Source of the DNA: Clostridium magnum DSM 2767
Lineage (GTDB): Bacteria > Bacillota > Clostridia > Clostridiales > Clostridiaceae
NCBI RefSeq assembly: GCF_001623875.1
Contig: NZ_LWAE01000002.1
Span: 1,054,001 to 1,118,000, forward strand
DNA: 64,000 bases
Direction: 5' to 3'
Both the position numbers and the translations under genes were made by a program. Numbering within the stretch: the stretch's first letter is position 1; the number at the start of each line of letters is the position of its first letter. The notes under the pieces are model-generated. The model searched no databases. It was given only the letters and a program-made list of their open reading frames with translations, and had not been told where the DNA came from. This document shows positions 8,498 through 17,508 of the stretch, piece after piece.

Positions 8498-9844
8498 ATG
8501 TTTGGATTATCAAAAAACAATGAAGTAAATGCTTGTGAACCAAATGCAATGTTTTGTTACCAATGCGAGCAAACCCCAATTACAGGTTGTACTAAGTTTG
8601 GAGTATGTGGTAAAAATCCTGATATAGCAAGTTTACAAGATATCATGATATTAGGGCTTAAAGGTGTAGCTGCTTATGCAGTTCATGCAAAAGAGCTTGG
8701 GGTTTCTGATGAGGAAGTAAACAGCATTACTCAAGAAGCTTTATACACAACACTTACAAATTCAAACTTTAGTTTAGAAGAAAATATAGGAATGGCTTTA
8801 AAAGTTGGTACTGCAGCAGTTAAAATAATGGACGTGCTTGATAGAGCTCATACTGCAAAATTAGGTGTTCCAACTCCAGTTACAATATCCCAAGATAAAG
8901 TAGAAGGACATTGTATATTAGTAACAGGACATAATCTTTATGCTTTAGAAGAATTATTAAAGCAAACAGAAGGTAAAGGAATTAACATATATACTCACTC
9001 AGAAATGCTTCCAGCTCACGGATACCCAGAACTTAAGAAATACACTCACTTAAAGGGTAATGTAGGTAAAGCATGGTATGATCAAAGAAAGTTATTTGAA
9101 GAGTTCCCAGGAGCAATACTTGGAACAACAAACTGCTTAATGCCAATAACTACAGGAACTTATGGAGATAGATTCTGGACTTATGGAACTGCAGGTCTTC
9201 AAGGTGTTCCAAAGATAATTAACGATGACTTTAGCCCAATCATAGAAAAAGCATTGTCATTAAAGGTTGTTAACAAAGATTCAGATAAAACGCTTACAAC
9301 AGGTTTCCATCACAGTACAGTTCTAAACATAGCGCCAGAAATAATAGAAGCAGTTAAATCTGGAAAAATAAAGAGATTCTTTCTTATAGCTGGTTGTGAT
9401 GCTCCAACAAAGGGAAGAGAATACTTCAGAGATTTAGCTCTAGCACTTCCAAAGGAAGCAGTACTTTTAACAACATCTTGTGGAAAGTTCAGATTTAATG
9501 ATGTTGATTACGGAACAGTACCTGGAACAGATATTCCAAGATTTATCGACCTTGGACAATGTAACAATTCAGGTTCAGCAGTTAAGATAGCTTTAGCTTT
9601 AGCAGAAGCTTTCGGATGCACAGTAAATGAACTACCACTTAGCATAGTTTTATCATGGTTCGAGCAAAAGGCCGTTGCAATCCTTCTTGGACTATTTAGC
9701 CTGGGAGTTAAGAACATCCATGTAGGACCAAGTGCACCTAAATTTATAACCCCTGGAGTATTAAAGGTATTACAAGATAACTTTAACCTTCAATTAATAA
9801 GTGGTGATGCCAAGGCTGACCTTGCTAAATTCATGAACCAATAA
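8498..9844 (+). CDS. hcp: Hydroxylamine reductase / hybrid-cluster protein, short form
   Basis: The product of 448 residues is complete. The N-terminal cysteine motif MFCYQCEQT followed by GCTKFGVCGK ligates the proximal iron-sulfur cluster. The hybrid-cluster motifs GHNLYALEE, YTHSEMLPAHGYPELKK, TTNCLMPI, IAGCDAPTKGRE, TTSCGKFRFN, DLGQCNNSG and SWFEQKAV follow. It is about 100 residues shorter than classical Hcp and lacks the second helical segment seen in the Hcp at position 3, consistent with the short class of the family. ATG 8498 sits behind a ggagag site. It lies just ahead of asrABC but is separated from it by a terminator-like hairpin. Confidence 0.95.
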   Translation: MFGLSKNNEVNACEPNAMFCYQCEQTPITGCTKFGVCGKNPDIASLQDIMILGLKGVAAYAVHAKELGVSDEEVNSITQEALYTTLTNSNFSLEENIGMALKVGTAAVKIMDVLDRAHTAKLGVPTPVTISQDKVEGHCILVTGHNLYALEELLKQTEGKGINIYTHSEMLPAHGYPELKKYTHLKGNVGKAWYDQRKLFEEFPGAILGTTNCLMPITTGTYGDRFWTYGTAGLQGVPKIINDDFSPIIEKALSLKVVNKDSDKTLTTGFHHSTVLNIAPEIIEAVKSGKIKRFFLIAGCDAPTKGREYFRDLALALPKEAVLLTTSCGKFRFNDVDYGTVPGTDIPRFIDLGQCNNSGSAVKIALALAEAFGCTVNELPLSIVLSWFEQKAVAILLGLFSLGVKNIHVGPSAPKFITPGVLKVLQDNFNLQLISGDAKADLAKFMNQ

Positions 9845-9887
9845 TAATACTGGTAATGTTCATCAACTACTAATGAACTAAGAAAGA

Positions 9888-9926
9888 GCCACATAATGGA
9901 TATTGATTCCAGAATGTGGCCTGTTT
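9888..9926 (+). terminator. Hairpin between hcp and asrA
   Basis: Arms gccacat and atgtggc enclose a 19-base loop and are followed by ctgtttt. It may end hcp transcription or allow partial read-through into asrABC. Confidence 0.55.
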
Positions 9927-9971
9927 TCGTATTAATGATAATGAAAATAAAGTAGCATAAGGAGGATTAAG

Positions 9972-10973
9972 ATGGGATATAAGTTAAACTCAGAAAAGTT
10001 TAATGATTTTTTAACCGCAATAGGAGATGAGTATAAGGTTTATGCTCCTATACTTTTAAAAGGTAAGGGTACCTTCTCAGATACAGATACTGTTAGGTAT
10101 GGACAAGTTAATAAGGTTGAGGAAATAGAATTTAATAAGAAGTCTAATTTTTCACTAAAGGAAGTCATACTTCCAATTACACAAACTATATTCTACTTTA
10201 CAGAAGATAGTGTAACAGAATCTAAAGTAGATGATAAAAAAGCATTAATATTCTTAAGAAGTTGTGATATACATGCTGTTAAGAGATTGGATCAAATATA
10301 TTTAAAGAATGGTGCTGAAGATCCATATTACAAGAGATTAAGAGAAAGAGTTAAATTTGTACTTATGGAGTGCGAAAACAGCTTTGAAAACTGTTTCTGT
10401 GTAAGTATGGAAAGTAACAAAACAGAAGAATATGATCTATTTGTAAAAGTAGTAGATGGACAAGTTTTTGTTGAATGTAAAGATGAAAGCTTTAAAGGAT
10501 ATTTTGAGGCTTCTGAAAAGTCTGAAGTAAGTCCAAAATTCGTAGAAACTAACGAAAAAGAAGTGAAAGTTCCTGAAAATCTAGATACAAGTGTATTTAA
10601 TTGGAGTGGATGGAAAGAGTATTCACAAAGATGTATAGCTTGTGGTAGATGTAACACAGTCTGTGGAACCTGTGCTTGCTTTACAATGCAGGATATATTC
10701 TACAAGGATAACGAAAAGACTGGAGAAAGAAGAAGAGTCTGGGCTTCATGTCAAGTGGATGGATTTACAGATATGGCTGGCGGACATAGCTTTAGAAAAG
10801 ATCAAGGTGAAAGAATGAGATTTAAAGTTATGCATAAGATTTATGACTTTAAAAAGAGATTTGGATATCACATGTGTGTAGGTTGTGGAAGATGTGATGA
10901 TGCCTGTCCAGAGTATATCTCACTTTCAAATTGTATAAATAAATTAAACAACGATATAGAAGAGGTGAAGTAA
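9972..10973 (+). CDS. asrA: Anaerobic sulfite reductase subunit A
   Basis: AsrA is the iron-sulfur electron-transfer subunit of the siroheme-dependent NAD(P)H sulfite reductase that makes sulfide. The 333-residue product carries two ferredoxin-type clusters near the C terminus: CIACGRCNTVCGTCACF at about 220 and CVGCGRCDDACPEYIS at about 309. The N-terminal part matches the family, including IFLRSCDIHAVKRLD. The start follows an aaggagga site. It ends directly against asrB (stop TAA, then ATG), which indicates one transcript asrA-asrB-asrC. Confidence 0.96.
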   Translation: MGYKLNSEKFNDFLTAIGDEYKVYAPILLKGKGTFSDTDTVRYGQVNKVEEIEFNKKSNFSLKEVILPITQTIFYFTEDSVTESKVDDKKALIFLRSCDIHAVKRLDQIYLKNGAEDPYYKRLRERVKFVLMECENSFENCFCVSMESNKTEEYDLFVKVVDGQVFVECKDESFKGYFEASEKSEVSPKFVETNEKEVKVPENLDTSVFNWSGWKEYSQRCIACGRCNTVCGTCACFTMQDIFYKDNEKTGERRRVWASCQVDGFTDMAGGHSFRKDQGERMRFKVMHKIYDFKKRFGYHMCVGCGRCDDACPEYISLSNCINKLNNDIEEVK

Positions 10974-11765
10974 ATGGAGAATATATATTTACCAAAGGCT
11001 AGTAAGATAATTAGTATTACGACCCATACAGATATTGATTATACCTTCAGAATGGAATTCACAGGTGATGTAAAGCCTGGCCAATTCTTTGAGGTTTCTA
11101 TACCTAAATACGGAGAAGCTCCAATATCTGTCTGTGAAATAGGAGAAGGATATATAGATTTAACAATCAGACGTGTCGGGGTAGTTACAGATGTTATTCA
11201 TACTTTCTTCCCAGGAGATACACTTTTCATGAGAGGACCTTATGGAAATGGATTTGATGTAAATATATATAAGGGAAAAGAAGTTATTGTAGCCGCAGGT
11301 GGAACTGGACTAGCTCCAGTTAAAGGAATTGTAGATTATTTTTCAGCTCACAGAGATGAAGTTAAGAACTTAGATCTTTTAGTTGGATTTAAATCACCAG
11401 ATGATATACTGTTCAAAGAATCCCTAAAAAAATGGAGTGACAATGTAAATGTTACAGTAACTGTAGATAAAGCTGAAGAAGGATATACTGGTAATGTTGG
11501 CTTGATTACTACTTATATTAAAGATTTAAAAATTGAAAATATAGAAGAAGCACAAGTGGTAGCTGTTGGTCCTCCAATAATGATAAAATTCACTATAGCT
11601 GAGTTTCTTAAAAGAGGAATCAAGGAAGAAAATATTTGGGTTTCCTATGAGAGAAAAATGTGCTGCGGCGTAGGTAAGTGTGGACACTGTAAAATGGATG
11701 ATACTTATATCTGTTTAGAAGGACCAGTGTTTAACTATACTAAGGCTAAACATTTAATGGATTAA
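10974..11765 (+). CDS. asrB: Anaerobic sulfite reductase subunit B (NAD(P)H and FAD binding)
   Basis: The 263-residue product belongs to the ferredoxin-NADP reductase superfamily and passes electrons from NAD(P)H to AsrA and AsrC. The FAD-binding barrel contains RRVGVVTDV and GPYGNGFDV. The nucleotide-binding part has AAGGTGLAPVKGIVDYF. The C-terminal [2Fe-2S]-type cysteines read MCCGVGKCGHCKM and YICLEGPVFNY. It directly abuts asrA and is 13 bases from asrC. Confidence 0.96.
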   Translation: MENIYLPKASKIISITTHTDIDYTFRMEFTGDVKPGQFFEVSIPKYGEAPISVCEIGEGYIDLTIRRVGVVTDVIHTFFPGDTLFMRGPYGNGFDVNIYKGKEVIVAAGGTGLAPVKGIVDYFSAHRDEVKNLDLLVGFKSPDDILFKESLKKWSDNVNVTVTVDKAEEGYTGNVGLITTYIKDLKIENIEEAQVVAVGPPIMIKFTIAEFLKRGIKEENIWVSYERKMCCGVGKCGHCKMDDTYICLEGPVFNYTKAKHLMD

Positions 11766-11778
11766 AGGGGGGAAAAGT

Positions 11779-12732
11779 ATGTCTATAGATATTAATACAA
11801 AAAAGTTGAAAAAGAATGCATTTAGAGTGACAAAGGAAAGAGGAAAAACTGCAATAAGAATAAGAGTTCCTGGTGGCCATATGGAAGCAAAGCACTTTGA
11901 AGTATTACAAAAGGTTGCTGAAGAATATGGAAATGGAACTGTTCATATAACTACCAGACAGGGCTTTGAAATACCAGGAATAGATATGAGAAATATTCCT
12001 AAGATAAATGAATTAATACAATCTGTAGTAGAAGGTTTAGAAATAAACCAAGTAGATCCAAATACAGGTTATCCTGCATCTGGTACAAGAAATGTGTCAG
12101 CTTGTATAGGAAATAATGTCTGTCCTTTTGCCAATTATAATACATCTGCTTTTGCAAAGAAAATGGAAAAAGCAATTTTTCCTAATGATCGTCATGTGAA
12201 AATTGCTTTTACAGGATGTCCAAATGATTGTATAAAAACTAGAATGCAAGACTTTGGAATTATAGGAATGACTGAACCGCAATATGACAGTTACAGATGT
12301 ATAGGGTGTCAAGCCTGTGTTAAGAACTGTAAGAAGAGATCTACAGGAGCATTATCTTTTGAAAATTTTAAGGTTGTAAGAGACCATGATAAGTGTATTG
12401 GCTGTGGAGAATGCGTTGGAAAATGCCCAACAGGCGCATGGACAAGAAGTGATGAAAAATACTTTAAGCTAGTTATGATGGGAAGAACAGGAAAGAAAAA
12501 CCCAAGACTAGCTCAAGACTTTGCTAAGTGGATAGATGAAGAGAGTATAATAAAAATTGTATTAAACACTTATGATTTTATAGAAGAGTATATTGATAAA
12601 GATGCGCCGTTAGGTAAAGAGCATATTGGATACATTATAGACAGAACTGGATATCAAGAATACAAGAAATGGGCATTAAAAGATGTAAGCCTAGGAAATA
12701 AAGTTGAGATAAAAGATAATATTTATTGGTAA
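11779..12732 (+). CDS. asrC: Anaerobic sulfite reductase subunit C (siroheme catalytic subunit)
   Basis: AsrC is the catalytic subunit that reduces sulfite to sulfide with six electrons. The 317-residue product has the siroheme/[4Fe-4S] cysteine pairs in ACIGNNVCPFANYNT and FTGCPNDCIKTRMQDFG. Two ferredoxin clusters are inserted at CIGCQACVKNCKKRSTG and CIGCGECVGKCPTGAW. The start lies behind an aaagggggg site. It is the last gene of the asr operon. Confidence 0.96.
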   Translation: MSIDINTKKLKKNAFRVTKERGKTAIRIRVPGGHMEAKHFEVLQKVAEEYGNGTVHITTRQGFEIPGIDMRNIPKINELIQSVVEGLEINQVDPNTGYPASGTRNVSACIGNNVCPFANYNTSAFAKKMEKAIFPNDRHVKIAFTGCPNDCIKTRMQDFGIIGMTEPQYDSYRCIGCQACVKNCKKRSTGALSFENFKVVRDHDKCIGCGECVGKCPTGAWTRSDEKYFKLVMMGRTGKKNPRLAQDFAKWIDEESIIKIVLNTYDFIEEYIDKDAPLGKEHIGYIIDRTGYQEYKKWALKDVSLGNKVEIKDNIYW

Positions 12733-12744
12733 TAGCCGATTTAA

Positions 12745-13135
12745 GGAACGGCCACTAACGCCCGTTTTTTAATTATGGGCTTTAGCCTGTTGAGCGATAG
12801 CGAAACATTAAACCACCTGCTTTGCGGGTGGAGGACAAAGGGTTATACCATCAAAAAAACATAGCAAGAAAATAGCTTAAGTTTAGATATTACATTCAGC
12901 TTTTGAAAAAATACGAAAGTTACCTGTAAACATAAAAGTAGTAAAATTCAATACTGCAGTTCAGAACTTAATGCTATCTAAATCAGATTTTTGAATTTAC
13001 ATCAAGAGTTTGATTAAAGCATATGCACCAAGGCTTGAACAAAGTGAAAGCCAGCGCCTTTAGACGCTAGCTAGAGAAACAAGACTTGCTGCCTCAGAAC
13101 AAGCCACCCATTTCATGGGTGGTTCTGACTGAAAA
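12745..13135. mobile_element. Remnant of an IS200/IS605-type element (ends without a transposase)
   Basis: The left part carries the hairpin ccacctgctttgcgggtgg after a stretch reading ttagcctgttgagcgatagc. The right part ends in agaacaagccacccatttcatgggtggttct, a subterminal hairpin typical of this family, preceded by gccagcgcctttagacgctagc. No tnpA or tnpB frame survives in between, only AT-rich DNA with stops in all frames. It may be a decayed copy or a small element moved by a transposase made elsewhere. Boundaries are approximate. Confidence 0.55.
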
Positions 13136-13325
13136 AAAGTGAGTGGGGAATTTTAAGATTTAAAGCTTGGATTTATTGATTTTTATATTGGACATACAAA
13201 CCTCTATGTTTTTTGGAATTAGAGGTTTGCACAAATGGCGATAGTAAATTAATATTTAAAACAAAAAATCTTTGATATATGGACTTATAATAACAGAAGC
13301 CACCATAAAGAGAGAGGATGTTAGT

Positions 13326-13532
13326 TTGAAGTTTAGTCTTTATGGTATAAGTGAAGAATTACTTGATAAATTAAACTTTGAAAGTCAGCTTGGTAAAGGC
13401 GTAAAGAATACTCTAAAAAAATTTGAGAAAGATGATTTAGTTAATGAAATAATTGACTTAAAAGAATTTTATGAAAGTACTGATTTACTAAAAGGTATGA
13501 ATTTTGTTTATAGGGTAAAATGTATACAATAA
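13326..13532 (+). CDS. Small hypothetical protein
   Basis: The frame is open from 13272, but TTG 13326 follows a gagagga site and gives about 68 residues beginning LKFSLYGISEELLDKLNFES. The product is charged and probably helical, without a signal peptide or membrane segment. The family is not recognised. It lies between the IS605 remnant and the leader of the ASKHA gene, so it may be a fragment of a larger gene. Confidence 0.4.
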   Translation: MKFSLYGISEELLDKLNFESQLGKGVKNTLKKFEKDDLVNEIIDLKEFYESTDLLKGMNFVYRVKCIQ

Positions 13533-13706
13533 CGTTTGCCAAAATATTACAAATACAATCCGCATATAAGGCGACAATTCTAGTAAATTGAACGATTTAT
13601 TTTGAAATGGGAATATGTTTCCTAACACGACATATGTTGTGTGAGTAATGTTTGATAGAGAGGAAAACCCAGGAACTCTGAATTTAATACTAGTTTTTTA
13701 TTAAAT

Positions 13707-13929
13707 TTTCAACTCATGAGCTGTCACCTGTATTCTGTGAAAGATGTTTTTTGAATAATGAACAAAATCTAAGGAGAATGATAATAATGAAACCAATATG
13801 TAAAAAAGAATACCTTGAATTGAAACCACCAGAGGTTGGCGATACAGTGGCTGATAAGGATAGAATTGTGAAGGCATTAAAACCCAAATACGGGAATGTA
13901 TATATTTCTATTTCTACATTAAAATCTTA
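13707..13929 (+). repeat. Original of the ASKHA 5' duplicate (copy 2)
   Basis: The segment matches 6946-7168. Here the reading frame continues into the complete gene, so this is the likely parental copy. Confidence 0.9.
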
Positions 13930-15325
13930 TTACAAGCTGTTAAGAAATTTTGACTGGAAACTAACTGTCACAATGGTTCAAAATGGTTATTGTTGGGAAA
14001 TTATTATAATAGAAACTGGAAATACTACAGATAAGAATTTTGCCTATGCGGCGGATCTTGGAAGCACAACTGTTGTCATGCAATTAGTTGATCTAAACTC
14101 TGGAAATGTACTATGTGAAGAAAGCATATTAAATCATCAAGCCACCTATGGCGCAGATATACTCAGCAGAATCTTTTATGTGAAGGATAACGAAGAGCAT
14201 TTAAAGGAAATCCAGCAAGCTACACTGAATAATTTTAGGGAACTTATGGATAAGATTCATTCCTTTACAGGAATTTCCCCATCAGAATGTGGAGCTTTGA
14301 TCATTGGGGGAAATACAACAATGATCCATTTTCTGTTTGGTATTGATCCATGGTTTATATTCTATACACCATATACTCCTTCTTTCAACAGATGCGACTT
14401 TATTTCAGGGAGAGATATTGGACTGCCTTTTAGGGGATTGGTTTATTGCTTTCCTTCTGTAGCTAATTATCTTGGGGGAGATATCATCAGCGGATTGTTA
14501 ACTACTCAGATTCATAAAGAAAGTGAATTGTCTTTGTACATGGATATTGGGACAAATGGTGAAATGATTTTGGGGAATAATGAATTTATGATTGGAGTAG
14601 CAGGAGCCGCGGGACCAGCTCTTGAAGGCGGTATAAGCAAACAAGGCATGAGAGCTAGTAGGGGAGCTGTAGATTCCGTTAGAATTGTTAACAATGAGAT
14701 GATCATTACCACTATAGAGAATGCAAAACCAATAGGTATATGCGGTTCAGGAATTGTTGATCTTCTAGCTGAGATGCTTCTTGAGGGTTGGATTGATCAC
14801 TCAGGTAGATTTGTTCCTGGCAAATCAGACCGTATCCTTTTAAGAGAAGGAGAATATGTAGTAATATATGCATGGGAAAATGAGTCCGGTTCCGGTGAAG
14901 AGCTTTTATTCAGCCAAACAGATATTTTAAGTTTCATGGATACAAAAGCTGCGGCAAACACCATGGTAGAATTTTTATTAGATGAACTAGGAATTGGACC
15001 TCAAGAGATAAATCGGATATATATGGCAGGAGCTTTTGGTACTTATATTAATCTAGAATCTGCAATTACTATTGGTCTATATCCGGACCTACCTAGAGAA
15101 CGATTTATTCAAGTAGGCAATGGTTCACTGAAAGGAGCTTGCATGCTACTCAAAGATGCCGAAGAATTATTAGCAGTCGAAAGTATAGTTAATAATATAG
15201 TTTACCTGCAGCTGGGAGAAGCTAAAGATTTCATATCAAAAATGTCTGCAGCTAAATTCTTACCACATACTGATTTTACATTATACCCAACTGTTATGGA
15301 AAATATAAAACGCAGGAGATGTTAA
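13787..15325 (+). CDS. ASKHA-fold protein related to reductive activators of corrinoid proteins (DUF4445/RACo type)
   Basis: ASKHA-type activators use ATP to drive reduction of Co(II) to Co(I) in corrinoid methyltransferases. The 512-residue product has a short N-terminal region of about 80 residues and then the ATPase fold: YAADLGSTTVVMQLVDL (phosphate 1), IIGGNTTMIHFL, SLYMDIGTNGEMILG (phosphate 2), GAAGPALEGG, GICGSGIVDLLAEML (adenosine) and GAFGTYINLESA. The [2Fe-2S] ferredoxin domain found at the N terminus of RACo and RamA relatives is absent, so electrons would have to come from a partner. ATG 13787 is supported by aaggag; an upstream ATG at 13751 has no such site. No corrinoid protein or methyltransferase gene lies nearby. 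Confidence 0.8.
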   Translation: MKPICKKEYLELKPPEVGDTVADKDRIVKALKPKYGNVYISISTLKSYYKLLRNFDWKLTVTMVQNGYCWEIIIIETGNTTDKNFAYAADLGSTTVVMQLVDLNSGNVLCEESILNHQATYGADILSRIFYVKDNEEHLKEIQQATLNNFRELMDKIHSFTGISPSECGALIIGGNTTMIHFLFGIDPWFIFYTPYTPSFNRCDFISGRDIGLPFRGLVYCFPSVANYLGGDIISGLLTTQIHKESELSLYMDIGTNGEMILGNNEFMIGVAGAAGPALEGGISKQGMRASRGAVDSVRIVNNEMIITTIENAKPIGICGSGIVDLLAEMLLEGWIDHSGRFVPGKSDRILLREGEYVVIYAWENESGSGEELLFSQTDILSFMDTKAAANTMVEFLLDELGIGPQEINRIYMAGAFGTYINLESAITIGLYPDLPRERFIQVGNGSLKGACMLLKDAEELLAVESIVNNIVYLQLGEAKDFISKMSAAKFLPHTDFTLYPTVMENIKRRRC

Positions 15326-15413
15326 CGCTGACCTTGCTAAATTTATAGGCTAACAATTCATCTTGTTTATAAGCTGCAATAAGTTAGAAGTCAAAAAATA
15401 AATTATTAGTAGT

Positions 15414-15452
15414 GAAGAGCCAAGGATAATTTTTTATTCCTGGCTCTTCATT
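15414..15452. terminator. Bidirectional terminator between convergent genes
   Basis: Arms gaagagcca and tggctcttc with further pairing (agga/tcct) surround a T-rich loop. The structure lies between the ASKHA gene and the convergent flavin reductase-like gene and can serve both. Confidence 0.7.
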
Positions 15453-15532
15453 TGTTTAATCTTTATAACCAATTAGGTAGCTTTCTCAGAATTCATTTGT
15501 CATTAAATTATTTGTAAATATATTTTAGTATT

Positions 15533-16126
15533 TTATAAGAAAGATTGTGCATCATCTGATACCTTGCTTTGAGTATATCTGTATACCTTCTTTTTATCAT
15601 CTCCAACATATAAAACATTATCAACTGCTGAGTATTTTAGCTGACCATCAGCATCTAAATATTCTTTTGAAATACATCTGCCCTTAATATTAGCTAAGAT
15701 GTTAGTAATACCTCTATAGTAATCTCTTTCTATCACATCTGTTAAAGTACACTCAATGGCAATAGGACATTCTTCAATAATCGGCGCATTCACTAGTTTT
15801 GATTTAACAGGTGTTAAATTAACCATATCAAATTTTTTGCACTCATATCCAGAATTAGCACCACAAAAATCTATTTCTTTCATGAGTGAATTGTCCGGTA
15901 TATTAATTACAAAATCTTTAACTTCTTTAATCTGATTAATTGCATATCCTTTTCGGCTAAAGCCCAAAACAACCATATCCATAAGTGTGAATGATGATGA
16001 AAGTGTAGTTACATTTGGATTTCCATCCTTATCATAAAAGCTTATAAGAATAACAGGGAATCCATAATACAATTTGCTATAGTCAACATTTATCTTTTTG
16101 ATTTTACATTCCTCCTTAGGTTCCAA
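15533..16126 (-). CDS. Flavin reductase-like FMN-binding split-barrel protein
   Basis: The product of up to 197 residues matches flavoredoxin / flavin reductase-like domain proteins, which bind FMN and carry electrons in the cytoplasm. Typical features are YYGFPVILISFYDKDGNPNV near the N terminus, then SRKGYAINQI and DFVINIPDN. A strong aaggagga site lies inside codons 4-6 of the frame, while the ATG at 16126 has no good site in front of it, so the true start may be a few codons downstream at a rare start codon. It is on the same strand as megL and 30 bases after it, so the two are probably co-transcribed. Confidence 0.8.
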   Translation of the reverse strand: MEPKEECKIKKINVDYSKLYYGFPVILISFYDKDGNPNVTTLSSSFTLMDMVVLGFSRKGYAINQIKEVKDFVINIPDNSLMKEIDFCGANSGYECKKFDMVNLTPVKSKLVNAPIIEECPIAIECTLTDVIERDYYRGITNILANIKGRCISKEYLDADGQLKYSAVDNVLYVGDDKKKVYRYTQSKVSDDAQSFL

Positions 16127-16156
16127 TTACATATTTTATTTAGTCAAAGTTTAAAA

Positions 16157-17356
16157 TTATTTTACTAACAAATCTAAGGCTTGTTTTAAATCATCTATTA
16201 TATCTTCCACATCTTCAAGACCTATAGCTAGTCTTACTAATCCATCCTTAATTCCAGCAGCTAATCTTTCTTCTTTTGAACATACTGAATGACTCATAGA
16301 AGCGGGGTGTTGGATTAAGGTCTCTGTATCTCCTAAGCTTACAGCTAATCTGCAGAGTTTTAAGTTATTCATTAAAGCTCGTCCGCTGTCTACTCCTCCA
16401 ATAAGCTCAAAAGCAATTATTGCGCCTGGTAAGTTCATTTGGCTTTTATAAAGTTCATATTGTTCAAAACTCTCAAGGCCAGGATAATATACTTTATCTA
16501 TTGCTGGATGTTTTTCTAAAAATTCAGCAACCGCTATTGCATTAGAGCAGTGTTTTTCCATTCTTATGGGTAATGTCTTTAAGCCTCTTATTAATAGATA
16601 TGAATCAAAGGGACTTAAAATTGCACCAGTTAATTTTTGAAGTCCAAGTTTAGCTTCATTTATAAATTCCCTTGAACCAAGAATAAAACCAGCAACTACA
16701 TCTCCATGGCCATTCAAAAATTTTGTTCCGGAATGTAAAACAACATCAGCTGCTAATTCAAGTGGCCTTTGTATATAAGGGGTGCAAAAAGTATTGTCAA
16801 CCATAACAATACAACCTTTATTTTTATGAGCAATTTTAGATATAGCTTTGATATCACTAATCTTCAAGGTTGGATTAGCTGGTGTTTCAATATAAACAAC
16901 TCTTGTATTTTCTTTCATAGCTTTTCGTACATTCTCTGGGTTAGCCATGTCCACAAAATCAATTTCTACGCCATATTTTTTTAATCCATTATTTAATAAA
17001 GCAGAAGTATCTCCATAAATTGTTTCACCTGATATTACATGATCTCCAGCCTTTAAAGTTGTCCATAATGCAGTGGAGATAGCTCCTAGGCCAGAAGCTG
17101 CTGAAATGCATGCCTCTGCACCTTCAAGTAATGCAAGCTTTTCTTCTAGCACTGCATTTGTTGGGTTTCCAAATCTAGTGTATCTATATCCGACTTCATC
17201 ACCTGAAAAAATTCTTCCACCTTGCTCTGCAGTGTCAAATATAAATGTAGATGTTTGATAAATCGGTGTTGCAGCAGAACCTACATCATTTTTCTTATTG
17301 CCACCATGTATTGCTTTTGTTGAAAAGCCTAAGTTATTTAAAATATTCTCATCCAA
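16157..17356 (-). CDS. megL: Methionine gamma-lyase / Cys-Met metabolism PLP enzyme
   Basis: The 399-residue product is a PLP-dependent enzyme of the Cys/Met metabolism family. It resembles methionine gamma-lyase, which splits methionine to methanethiol, ammonia and 2-oxobutyrate. Visible features are STKAIHGG at the N terminus, GYRYTRFGNPTNAVLEEKLA (phosphate contacts), VVYIETPANPTLKISDI, the cofactor lysine in HSGTKFLNGHGDV and the C-terminal SLGDTETLIQHPASMSHS. O-acetylhomoserine sulfhydrylase is a close alternative. The start follows aaggagtg. A LysR regulator gene is read divergently from the other side of the promoter region. Confidence 0.9.
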   Translation of the reverse strand: MDENILNNLGFSTKAIHGGNKKNDVGSAATPIYQTSTFIFDTAEQGGRIFSGDEVGYRYTRFGNPTNAVLEEKLALLEGAEACISAASGLGAISTALWTTLKAGDHVISGETIYGDTSALLNNGLKKYGVEIDFVDMANPENVRKAMKENTRVVYIETPANPTLKISDIKAISKIAHKNKGCIVMVDNTFCTPYIQRPLELAADVVLHSGTKFLNGHGDVVAGFILGSREFINEAKLGLQKLTGAILSPFDSYLLIRGLKTLPIRMEKHCSNAIAVAEFLEKHPAIDKVYYPGLESFEQYELYKSQMNLPGAIIAFELIGGVDSGRALMNNLKLCRLAVSLGDTETLIQHPASMSHSVCSKEERLAAGIKDGLVRLAIGLEDVEDIIDDLKQALDLLVK

Positions 17357-17449
17357 ATTTCAATTCACTCCTTAACAATCAATATAAAATGAAAAACCCC
17401 TTGAATTTTTATTGATTTTATAATAGCATAACATTATATATTAGTAAAA

Positions 17450-17475
17450 TTGAATTATTTGAAGTATTAATTCAA
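17450..17475. promoter_or_regulatory. Probable LysR-type operator between megL and the lysR gene
   Basis: An inverted repeat, ttgaatta - 10 bases - taattcaa, lies in the divergent promoter region about 35 bases ahead of the regulator start. Size and symmetry fit a LysR-type recognition site. The link to the neighbouring regulator is inferred from position only. Confidence 0.5.
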
Positions 17476-17508
17476 TATTATTGAAGTGTGAAAACAAGGA
17501 GTTTTAAT

